A stretch of 5,373 nt of DNA from JBFXDI01 sp050181295. GTDB lineage: Bacteria > Pseudomonadota > Alphaproteobacteria > Rhizobiales > Aestuariivirgaceae. This document shows positions 1 to 5,373 of the stretch, piece after piece. The translations under genes and the position numbers were made by a program. The notes under the pieces were generated by a model. That model worked only from the letters and a program-made list of their open reading frames with translations. It had not been told where the DNA came from and searched no databases. The stretch covers positions 1 through 5,373 of the forward strand of contig JBFXDI010000200.1 in NCBI GenBank assembly GCA_050181295.1. Direction: 5' to 3'. Position 1 is the first letter of the stretch. Each line of letters starts with the position of its first letter.

Positions 1-414
1 GATCGCCGTGAGCGCCAGTTCGTCCATCCCAAGACCCCGGTCGAGCGGCGCCAGCCGATCCGCGATGAACCGCTTCTGGAATTCTCCGTCGGGGTTGCCG
101 AAGGCGGGGCTGGTGTTGGCGAGCACGAGGTGCGTCACCCGCTGCGGAAAGTCGCGTACGAACTGCTGCGCGACCATGCCGCCGAAGGAATGGCCGATCA
201 GCGCGGCATTCGCGATGCCGAAGGCGTCGAGATCCGATGCCAGCAGGGCGGCGAGCCCCTCGAAGGTCAACGGACCATCAGCCCGGCGGCGTCCTCCATA
301 ACCCGGCGCGTTCCAGGCGAGCGCCTGGTGGGCCGACTCGAAATGCGCGATCTGCCGGGTCCATCCGGTGGCGGAACCGGTGATCCCGTGCAGGAAGACG
401 ATCGCGGGTCTCAC
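1..414 (-). CDS. Alpha/beta-fold hydrolase, 3' end cut by window edge
   Basis: Seen: a minus-strand frame starts with GTG at 414 and stays open for 138 codons to the left edge. The N-terminus reads RPAIVFLHGITGSATGWT, with the oxyanion-hole His-Gly at residues 9-10. WNAPGYG follows at 34-40, and the nucleophile elbow GHSFGG at 74-79 places the catalytic Ser at 76. Known: this order is typical of alpha/beta hydrolases of the enol-lactonase/esterase/haloperoxidase-like group. The catalytic acid and the final His would lie beyond the window, so intactness cannot be judged. No signal peptide is seen, so it is probably cytosolic. The GTG start is chosen because a GGAAGGA ribosome site lies 6 bases upstream and the N-terminus then begins directly at the first beta strand. 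The frame is open further upstream, but that part runs into the preceding lyase gene. It lies 23 bases behind the lyase stop, so the two are probably co-transcribed. The substrate cannot be predicted. Confidence 0.88.
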   Translation of the reverse strand, partial: MRPAIVFLHGITGSATGWTRQIAHFESAHQALAWNAPGYGGRRRADGPLTFEGLAALLASDLDAFGIANAALIGHSFGGMVAQQFVRDFPQRVTHLVLANTSPAFGNPDGEFQKRFIADRLAPLDRGLGMDELALTAI

Positions 415-420
415 GGGAGG

Positions 421-427
421 TCCTTCC
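421..427 (-). promoter_or_regulatory. Ribosome binding site of the alpha/beta hydrolase
   Basis: The minus strand reads GGAAGGA here, 6 bases before the GTG at 414. It supports GTG as the start and sits in the short gap after the lyase stop codon, as expected for a translationally separate second gene of an operon. Confidence 0.6.
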
Positions 428-437
428 GGACCGTCGC

Positions 438-1415
438 CTATTGTCCTGCCATGGAGAAGCTGGAGCACACCGGCGCGTCGGTCACGTCGCTGCATTTCGG
501 CCCGCGGCGGAAATTGTCGTAGAGGACGGTCCATTCGCCTTCACGGCCCGCGCGATAGGGGCCGAACTTGAAGTATTGCTTGTCGAGGAGGCCCGGTCCC
601 TCGTGTCCGATATGGCCTTCTGCCGTCGCTATGCGCTTGCCGTTGGCGACGATGTCGATCAGGCCGCCGCCTCGGGGACCCGTCTGGATGAAGAAGGCGA
701 AGTCGATCCAGCCGGAGGCAGCAGAGGGCAGCCCCTCGTGGAACGTCACCGCGATGTCGGGCGTACAGCCGTTGAAATAGCGCCAGGCGGAAAGCTCCAT
801 CCCCGCTTCCCAGGCGATGAGCGCCCGCGTCTGGCCGTCATGCGGCCGGTTGTTGACCAGCGTCTCGCCCTTCTTGCAGGCGGTCGGGCGCTCCGTCGTC
901 CCGAGGGGATAGGTGGTCACCTCGTCGGTCTCCACCGTGATCGTGAGCTTTCCCTTGTCGAGCCTCACCGCCAGGAAGGGGCTATAGCCCTTCTCGGCCT
1001 GCGAATTCATCTGCCTCTTCCACTGCGCCATCAGGTAGCGGTGATCGTCTTCGGGTATCGGATCGGCAAGCTTCATCGAGAAGCCGTACCAGACCGGCGC
1101 GTCGTAGGGCACGAGCACTTCTGGCCGCTCCCAGACCTCCGCCCGCTCGCTGCACCCCTGATCGCTGGCCGTGCAAAGCGATTTGAGTGTGAGCGCCAGC
1201 GCGCCTTTTCCCTCGCGGACATCTTCGGACTGGAAGCGCACCGTGCCGGCGCTCTGCTCGAAGTTCTCCTTGTAGTAGAGCCCGCCCTGGGGATCGAACT
1301 TCCCGAGTTCGAAATCGTCCCTGAGCTTCAACTGCGCGGTGTCGCCCGCGAGGCAGGAGCTTGAAACCGCGAGAAGGACGCCGGCCGTTGCCAATAGACG
1401 TGATCCGATCCGCAT
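438..1415 (-). CDS. Exported heparin lyase I-like polysaccharide lyase
   Basis: A 325-residue protein with a clear export signal: MRIGSRLLATAGVLL, a hydrophobic core, then a likely signal peptidase I site at CLA|GD near residue 23. The mature part resembles the heparin lyase I-like polysaccharide lyase family (Pfam Polysacc_lyase type, beta jelly-roll). Seen: RAEVWE (91-96), VWYGFSMKL (108-116), the YLMAQWK segment (127-133, matching the family's usual Gln-Trp-His/Lys strand), a Gly-rich strand with ANGK (257-260), and YFKFGPYR (281-288). Family members cleave acidic polysaccharides by beta-elimination. The substrate here is unknown; a bacterial exopolysaccharide or a uronate-containing glycan is an inference. 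Cysteines at 81, 88, 180, 217, 308 and 317 suit disulfides in the periplasm or outside the cell. Start ATG at 1415 has a weak GGAAA 10 bases upstream. It is the first gene of the unit that includes the hydrolase. Confidence 0.8.
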   Translation of the reverse strand: MRIGSRLLATAGVLLAVSSSCLAGDTAQLKLRDDFELGKFDPQGGLYYKENFEQSAGTVRFQSEDVREGKGALALTLKSLCTASDQGCSERAEVWERPEVLVPYDAPVWYGFSMKLADPIPEDDHRYLMAQWKRQMNSQAEKGYSPFLAVRLDKGKLTITVETDEVTTYPLGTTERPTACKKGETLVNNRPHDGQTRALIAWEAGMELSAWRYFNGCTPDIAVTFHEGLPSAASGWIDFAFFIQTGPRGGGLIDIVANGKRIATAEGHIGHEGPGLLDKQYFKFGPYRAGREGEWTVLYDNFRRGPKCSDVTDAPVCSSFSMAGQ

Positions 1416-1450
1416 GATTTTCAGGTTTCCGACCGGTTTGAGGGCAGCGG

Positions 1451-1480
1451 AGCATGGACCAAGGGGGAGGGGAGCGTCAA
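1451..1480 (-). promoter_or_regulatory. Possible weak promoter for the lyase-hydrolase unit
   Basis: On the minus strand TTGACG (1480-1475) is followed after 18 bases by CATGCT (1456-1451). The -35 matches the sigma-70 consensus at five of six positions; the -10 matches at only three. Transcription would begin roughly 30 bases before the lyase ATG. If real, it overlaps the 5' extension of the cyclase frame and supports the later start at 1562 for that gene. Tentative. Confidence 0.25.
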
Positions 1481-1561
1481 CGCGCCGGGCCGGCCATTTC
1501 CCTCATCCTGCCGATGGGGCAGACTGCATCGCCTTCCGCCCGCGATCCACCGGACGCGCCC

Positions 1562-3292
1562 ATGCCGACAGATGCCAGACGCCTGAGCTTCGCGCTTCTC
1601 GATCGCCGCCTGCGCATCTGGACGGGGGTCGTGCTCTTCGCCTTTGCGGCAACCCATCTGATGAACCATGCGCTGGGGCTGGTCTCGCTCGACGTCATGG
1701 AGGCCGTGCGGGACGTTCGCACCGCGGTCACGCGCAGCCTGCCGGGTACCGTCATCCTTGCCGGCGCCGCGCTCATCCACCTGGTGCTGGGACTGGCGAC
1801 CTTCATCAACAGGCGCACCCTGCGCTTGAAGCCCGTGGAGGCGGTGCAGCTTGGCTTCGGGCTCCTCATCCCGCTGCTGCTCTTCCGGCACGTGATAGGC
1901 ACCCGCGGCGTGCACGAGCTTTTCGGCGTCCGGGACGACTACGAATATGCGCTTTTCGCCATGTGGCCCTGGGAGGCATGGCAGCAGCTCGGCCTCATAG
2001 TGCTCGTGTGGGTGCACGGTTCGATCGGCATCCACCGGTGGCTGAGATACCACTCCTGGTATCCGACGGCGGCGCCGTGGCTGCTGGGCGCCGCCGTCCT
2101 CATACCGGTGCTCGCCTACAGCGGGTTCATGGTGGGAGCGCGCGAGCTGCGGCAATCGACCGAATGGACCCCACCCCTGTCGCCGGAGCAGTTTGCCTTC
2201 GCGACAACGATGATGGCCTGGGCGCTCTGGAGCTACGTCGCCCTGCTTGCGGCTTTCATAGCCTACCGCCTTGCGCGCTCAGTACTCGGGCGCTTCCTGC
2301 CGCGCGTGAAAGTGGTCTACGCGGGAGGGCCCACGGTGACGTCTCCACCGGGCCGGACGCTCCTTGAAATCTCGCGGACCTTCAGCATTCCCCACGCCTC
2401 GGTCTGCGGCGGCCGGGCCCGCTGCTCGACCTGCCGTGTCCGAGTGCTCGAGGGGCAGGAAAAGCAGCCATTGCCGGGCGAGGCCGAGCGGCGCGTGCTC
2501 GAGCGCGTCGGGGCCATGGGCAACGTGCGCCTCGCCTGCCAGCTACGGCCGGTAGGCGAGCTCAAGGTCGTGACGCTCCTTCCTGCCAATACGACGGCGG
2601 CCGACGACATCCACCAGTTCGACAAGTATTTCTGGGGCGTCGAGCAGACCGTCACGCTGCTCTTCGCCGACATTCGGGGTTTTACGCGGCTGTCGGAACG
2701 ACAGCTTCCCTACGATGTCGTGTTCCTGCTCAACCAGTATCTGGCGCGCATGAGCGAATCGATCGCCGATGCCGGCGGCTATGTCGACAAGTTCATGGGC
2801 GACGGCATCATGGCGATCTTCGGCATGGACCGGACGCCAGCCGAAGGAGCACGGGAATCGATTGTCGCCGCCCGCGCCATGGGGGGCGTGCTGGATGCCC
2901 TCAACCAGAGCCTCCGCAACGAGCTGCCGGAGCCCCTCCGGATCGGCATCGGCATCCACACGGGGCTGGCGATCCTCGGCCGGATCGGCGTGGCGAGCGG
3001 CACCGGAGCGGGCGAGCGCATCACGGCGCTTGGCGACACCGTCAATACGGCGAGCCGCCTCGAAGCGGCGAGCAAGGACTTCTCCGCTCAGCTTGTGATC
3101 TCGCAGGCGACGATCGACCTCGCGGGCGCCTCGCATGTCGAGGCTGGGCATCGGGAGGAGATCGCCCTGCGGGGAAAGAGCATCCCCTTGCAGGTCGTCG
3201 CATTCACCCGCGCGCTCGATCTGGAGCTAAAGAGCGGCGGCATTCCGACGCCCGTTCCCAGTCTCGAGCCGGTCACCGATAGCGGTAGATGA
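1562..3292 (+). CDS. cyaC: CyaC-type redox-sensing membrane adenylate cyclase (diheme-b anchor, [2Fe-2S], class III cyclase)
   Basis: A 576-residue protein that makes cAMP from ATP at the inner membrane. Seen: six hydrophobic helices (about 20-42, 62-82, 95-114, 143-161, 170-193, 211-238) with membrane histidines at 32, 36, 73, 110, 152 and 158. A ferredoxin domain follows, with Cys 282, 288, 291 and 326 (C-X5-C-X2-C-X34-C). The class III cyclase domain (about 359-549) has metal-binding Asp 370 (FADIRGF) and Asp 414 (GDGIMAIFG), purine-selecting Lys 410 and Thr 488, and transition-state Asn 495/Arg 499 (VNTASRLE). All catalytic residues appear present; the Lys/Thr pair fits a class IIIb adenylate cyclase. 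Known: S. meliloti CyaC has this architecture, binds two hemes b and responds to quinone redox state. That this protein does the same is inferred. Start: the frame is open from an ATG at 1454 (612 residues), but the extra 36 residues are low-complexity and use fewer GC-ending codons, so 1562 is preferred, though its ribosome site is weak. The 3' end overlaps the convergent methyltransferase. Confidence 0.9.
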   Translation: MPTDARRLSFALLDRRLRIWTGVVLFAFAATHLMNHALGLVSLDVMEAVRDVRTAVTRSLPGTVILAGAALIHLVLGLATFINRRTLRLKPVEAVQLGFGLLIPLLLFRHVIGTRGVHELFGVRDDYEYALFAMWPWEAWQQLGLIVLVWVHGSIGIHRWLRYHSWYPTAAPWLLGAAVLIPVLAYSGFMVGARELRQSTEWTPPLSPEQFAFATTMMAWALWSYVALLAAFIAYRLARSVLGRFLPRVKVVYAGGPTVTSPPGRTLLEISRTFSIPHASVCGGRARCSTCRVRVLEGQEKQPLPGEAERRVLERVGAMGNVRLACQLRPVGELKVVTLLPANTTAADDIHQFDKYFWGVEQTVTLLFADIRGFTRLSERQLPYDVVFLLNQYLARMSESIADAGGYVDKFMGDGIMAIFGMDRTPAEGARESIVAARAMGGVLDALNQSLRNELPEPLRIGIGIHTGLAILGRIGVASGTGAGERITALGDTVNTASRLEAASKDFSAQLVISQATIDLAGASHVEAGHREEIALRGKSIPLQVVAFTRALDLELKSGGIPTPVPSLEPVTDSGR

Positions 3293-3764
3293 AGTAGCGG
3301 CCTTCCTTGGCGCCGGCGGGAAGCGGAAGCGGCCTCGTGTCCGGCACCGAAAGCGGCAGGTCGCTCAGCACCAGCGCGCCGGGGGCCAGCGCTGGCGCCA
3401 GATGCGAGCTCACGAGACCCGACATCATTTGGTTGTGGGAGGCCTCGAAGGTGCCGATGTCTGAGTGGGCGAGCACCACTTGGCCGGCAAAGCGCTTTGC
3501 CGCCTCGGGAAGCGTCGTTCCGATGTCGCCGAGCAGGATGTGGTTGGCCTCCGGCGTACAGTCGGGGTAGCTGTCGACCTGCCGTTCGAAGACGAAGATC
3601 TCCCGGCCCGCGAGATGGTGGCGCAGGTGATGGAAGGTGCGACCGTGGCCGAGGCCGATCTCGAAGACCGGACCAGGCTTGTCGGCAATGTCCTTGAACG
3701 CGAAGGCGAGACAGGCGTGCTGGGCCTCGAGCCGGTAGAGAAGTTTTTCGAGGCGCGTCAGCAT
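3273..3764 (-). CDS. Small class I SAM-dependent methyltransferase
   Basis: A 163-residue protein with a compact Rossmann methyltransferase fold. Seen: VFEIGLGHGRTFHHLR (33-48) is the glycine-rich SAM motif I. IFVFERQVDSYP follows, with the acidic Glu at the end of beta 2 expected to hold the ribose, then LLGDIG and a late strand with GALVLSDLPL. The N-terminus MLTRLEKLLYRLEAQHACL looks like the small alphaproteobacterial family Pfam calls Methyltransf_17 (recalled, not searched). The substrate is unknown. No signal peptide is seen, so it should be cytosolic. Start: the frame can be extended to a GTG at 3857 (194 residues), but ATG 3764 has GGAG 8 bases upstream and starts where the recognisable domain begins, so it is preferred. 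Its last 20 bases overlap the end of the convergent cyclase gene. A weak promoter-like TTCACC lies about 65 bases upstream with a poor -10. Confidence 0.82.
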   Translation of the reverse strand: MLTRLEKLLYRLEAQHACLAFAFKDIADKPGPVFEIGLGHGRTFHHLRHHLAGREIFVFERQVDSYPDCTPEANHILLGDIGTTLPEAAKRFAGQVVLAHSDIGTFEASHNQMMSGLVSSHLAPALAPGALVLSDLPLSVPDTRPLPLPAGAKEGRYFIYRYR

Positions 3765-3772
3765 GCGGGCGT

Positions 3773-3776
3773 CTCC
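3773..3776 (-). promoter_or_regulatory. Ribosome binding site deciding the methyltransferase start
   Basis: The minus strand reads GGAG with an 8-base spacer to the ATG at 3764. The competing GTG at 3857 has no comparable site, so this favours the 163-residue product over the 194-residue one. Confidence 0.55.
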
Positions 3777-3914
3777 GGAGGTCGGGGCTTGGGGGGCGGA
3801 TAGGTAGCATGCGAGCGCCCTCTGGTGAAGGCTCCAGGCTAGGACATGAGCCGACACGGGAACGCTTCGTGCCCACGGGTGTTGGTGCCGCTTCTTGGCG
3901 AGGTCGGGTCAAGT

Positions 3915-3932
3915 ATTCAGCCCACATTCAGC
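3915..3932 (+). repeat. Direct repeat ATTCAGC, 11-base period
   Basis: ATTCAGC occurs at 3915-3921 and again at 3926-3932, start to start 11 bases, about one helical turn. The second copy covers the -35 candidate of the downstream caspase gene. Such spacing suits a regulator binding one face of the DNA, but no regulator family is indicated and a chance repeat of seven bases cannot be excluded. Confidence 0.4.
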
Positions 3933-3955
3933 TTCGTTTAGTCACCATATATACT
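3927..3955 (+). promoter_or_regulatory. Sigma-70-like promoter candidate for the caspase-IalB gene
   Basis: TTCAGC (3927-3932) is followed after exactly 17 bases by TATACT (3950-3955). The -10 matches five of six consensus positions, the -35 three. The stretch is clearly AT-richer than its surroundings (CACCATATATACTCGG). Transcription would begin near 3962, leaving a leader of about 19 bases before the ATG at 3981, which still contains the ribosome site. Confidence 0.5.
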
Positions 3956-3967
3956 CGGAATCGTCAC

Positions 3968-3972
3968 AAGGG
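3968..3972 (+). promoter_or_regulatory. Ribosome binding site of the caspase-IalB gene
   Basis: AAGGG lies 8 bases before the ATG at 3981. It supports that ATG, which also starts a textbook signal peptide. Confidence 0.5.
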
Positions 3973-3980
3973 CCGCTGCC

Positions 3981-5373
3981 ATGCTCGGTCGCCTTCTCTT
4001 GCTGATTGCGCTCCTCAGCCTGGGAGCGCTCCCCGCGGCGGCCGCGAACCGGCTGGCCCTCGTCATCGGCATTGACCTCTACGAGGAGATCCCGCCGCTG
4101 CGGAAGGCCGTAGGCGATGCGGGCGCGCTGGGCTCGACGCTCGAGCGTCTTGGGTTCGCCGTGACCGTCGTCACGAACGCCAACAGGCGCGAGCTCAATC
4201 GCAAGCTCTCCGATTTCCAGGCCTCGATCCGGCCCGGCGATATCGCGCTCGTGCACTTCTCGGGCCATGGCGTCGAACTGGACGGGCAGAACTTCCTGCT
4301 GCCCGCCGATGTCCCTGCGCCCCGCGACGGCAACGAGGACTTCCTGAAGGACGAGGCCGTGAGCCTTGTCTCGATCGTGGAGCGTCTCAGGAAGTCCGGC
4401 GTGGCAACGAGCATGGTGATCGTCGATGCCTGCCGCGACAATCCTTTCGCGGGCAAGGGAACGAGGAGCGTGGGGGGAGAGCGCGGCCTTGCGCGCGTCG
4501 AAGCGCCCGCCGGAACGCTGATCCTCTACTCCGCCGGCTACGGGCAGTCGGCGCTCGACCGCCTCGGCGAGACGGACACCGAGACCACCTCCGTCTATAC
4601 CCGGGTCCTCATCAAGCACCTCGAGCGTCCGGGCGTGGATATCACGGATATCGCAAAGGACGTGCGCGATGAGGTGGAGGAGCTGGCCGCCACGGTGCGG
4701 CATGTGCAGCGGCCCGCCTACTACGATGAGCTTCGCGGGCGGCTCATCCTCAAGCCGGCGGAGCCGCAGTCCACGCAACAGACGATCGAGCCCGAGACCA
4801 CCACCAAGCAGGCGGCGGTCGAACCCAAACAGCTCCAAGAGAAAGCCGAACTGATCGACAAGATAGGGGACTGGGCACTCCAATGCGGTCGATCCGGACC
4901 CACTAACGCAACTGTTTGTGGCGGCACTCAAGCTGTTCAGGCGAATCCGCACGACATCGCCGGCACTCTGGCTCTGATGAAGGACGAGTCGGACGGCTCC
5001 ATGTCGTTACGCGTCGCCGTGTCCACCGGGGGGTATTTTCCAAAGGGCGTGGCGATCACGGCGGCGGGTATGAAAGTCCTCCTGCCTTACCGGTACTGCG
5101 AAGGAGGGCTCTGCGTCGCATCCGAGAAGATGCCGGCGACTATCATAAGGATGCTCGCGAAGGCCCGTTCGATTGAGATCCAGGTCTACGGTGGACCCGA
5201 CGTTACATACTCGCTCGCTGTGAATTCGAACGGCCTCGCCGAGCTGGCGGCGGCACTTGAGCGGCTGAGCCCCGAGCATGTCCGGCTGTTGATGCGCCCC
5301 GAGCGCAACATCCTTGTCGCCAAGTCGCCCTCACGGGACGTAGAATTGGACGCTAGCTGGAATCTCGTCGACT
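3981..5373 (+). CDS. Exported caspase-family (C14) peptidase with C-terminal IalB-like domain, 3' end cut by window edge
   Basis: The frame runs 464 codons from ATG 3981 without a stop to the right edge. Seen: a signal peptide (MLGRLLLLIALLSLGALPAA, cleavage near 22-23). Then comes a caspase/metacaspase-like domain (about 24-257): LALVIGIDLY, VHFSGHG with catalytic His 96, VDACRDNPF with catalytic Cys 151, and the later SVYTRVLIKHL and QRPAYYDEL segments usual in bacterial DACRDNPF-type caspases. A polar Glu/Gln/Thr/Lys/Pro linker follows (258-293). Residues 294-427 match the invasion-associated locus B (IalB) pattern: GDWALQC, Cys pairs 302/313 and 373/378, FPKGVAI, RYCEGGLC, then a closing AELAAAL helix. 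The catalytic dyad is intact, so an active cysteine peptidase in the periplasm or outside the cell is inferred. Basic (Arg/Lys) specificity, as in metacaspases, is possible but unproven. IalB proteins are exported, and their exact biochemical role is uncertain. The tail after 428 is unrecognised. Third-position GC drops near the start of the IalB part. Confidence 0.88.
   Translation, partial: MLGRLLLLIALLSLGALPAAAANRLALVIGIDLYEEIPPLRKAVGDAGALGSTLERLGFAVTVVTNANRRELNRKLSDFQASIRPGDIALVHFSGHGVELDGQNFLLPADVPAPRDGNEDFLKDEAVSLVSIVERLRKSGVATSMVIVDACRDNPFAGKGTRSVGGERGLARVEAPAGTLILYSAGYGQSALDRLGETDTETTSVYTRVLIKHLERPGVDITDIAKDVRDEVEELAATVRHVQRPAYYDELRGRLILKPAEPQSTQQTIEPETTTKQAAVEPKQLQEKAELIDKIGDWALQCGRSGPTNATVCGGTQAVQANPHDIAGTLALMKDESDGSMSLRVAVSTGGYFPKGVAITAAGMKVLLPYRYCEGGLCVASEKMPATIIRMLAKARSIEIQVYGGPDVTYSLAVNSNGLAELAAALERLSPEHVRLLMRPERNILVAKSPSRDVELDASWNLVD

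Noticed and set aside
1353..1361. Possible lipobox (SSSC) in the lyase signal peptide
   Set aside because: The residue at -3 from the Cys is Ser, not Leu/Val/Ile, and a good signal peptidase I site (CLA|GD) follows directly.
441..1364. A 307-residue plus-strand open frame across the lyase gene
   Set aside because: It is antisense to a gene with a clear signal peptide and family motifs. Its composition is that of a GC-rich shadow frame (Arg/Ala/Gly/Val-rich, no motif).
1339..2367. A 342-residue plus-strand open frame over the 5' part of the cyclase
   Set aside because: It is an alternative frame of the cyclase region, rich in Arg/Ala/Gly, without membrane helices or motifs. The cyclase frame explains the DNA.
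3855..3880. Repeated CACGGG in the intergenic region
   Set aside because: A six-base GC-rich repeat in GC-rich DNA with no link to a promoter or hairpin is expected by chance.
3088..3927. A 279-residue minus-strand open frame overlapping the methyltransferase
   Set aside because: It is another frame of the same strand as the methyltransferase. It is Arg/Pro/Ser-rich and lacks the SAM motif, which lies in the 3273-3764 frame.
3942..4952. A 336-residue minus-strand open frame across the caspase gene
   Set aside because: It is the complement of the caspase/IalB frame, which has intact catalytic motifs. The shadow has no recognisable domain and an Arg/Leu/Gly/Asp-biased composition.
1562..5373. 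Cyclase plus caspase read as an anti-phage nucleotide-signalling system (Pycsar/CBASS-like)
   Set aside because: The cyclase is a redox-anchored CyaC type, not a known defence cyclase. The caspase has an export signal and no nucleotide-sensing domain, and a convergent methyltransferase gene separates the two.

Overview
The window looks like chromosomal DNA of an alphaproteobacterium, probably of the order Hyphomicrobiales (Rhizobium/Sinorhizobium/Mesorhizobium relatives). The basis is high GC with strongly GC-ending codons, a CyaC-type redox adenylate cyclase of the kind described in Sinorhizobium meliloti, and an IalB-like domain, a family common in this class. The species cannot be fixed from the sequence. 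There are five protein genes, two of them cut by the window edges. I see no RNA genes, insertion sequences, CRISPR array or attachment sites.

Left part (1-1415, minus strand): a two-gene unit. An exported heparin-lyase-I-like polysaccharide lyase (438-1415) is followed after 23 bases by an alpha/beta hydrolase (414 down to the left edge, 3' end missing).

Middle (1562-3764): a plus-strand cyaC-type gene encodes six membrane helices with a histidine set like that of diheme-b succinate:quinone oxidoreductase anchors, then a [2Fe-2S] ferredoxin domain, then a class III nucleotide cyclase. This reads as a sensor that converts quinone-pool redox state into cAMP. It converges on, and overlaps by 20 bases, a minus-strand small SAM-dependent methyltransferase.

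Right part (3765-5373): a 216-base divergent intergenic region carries a good promoter candidate and a one-helical-turn direct repeat. It precedes a long plus-strand reading frame that starts at 3981 and is still open at the right edge. This frame encodes an exported caspase-fold (C14) peptidase with intact His and Cys, joined by a charged linker to an IalB-like four-cysteine domain. Codon use changes near the domain junction. This caspase-IalB fusion is the most unusual item in the window.

The genes do not form one obvious pathway. Three of the five products act in or across the envelope (lyase, cyclase anchor, caspase-IalB), but no shared operon or regulator is visible.
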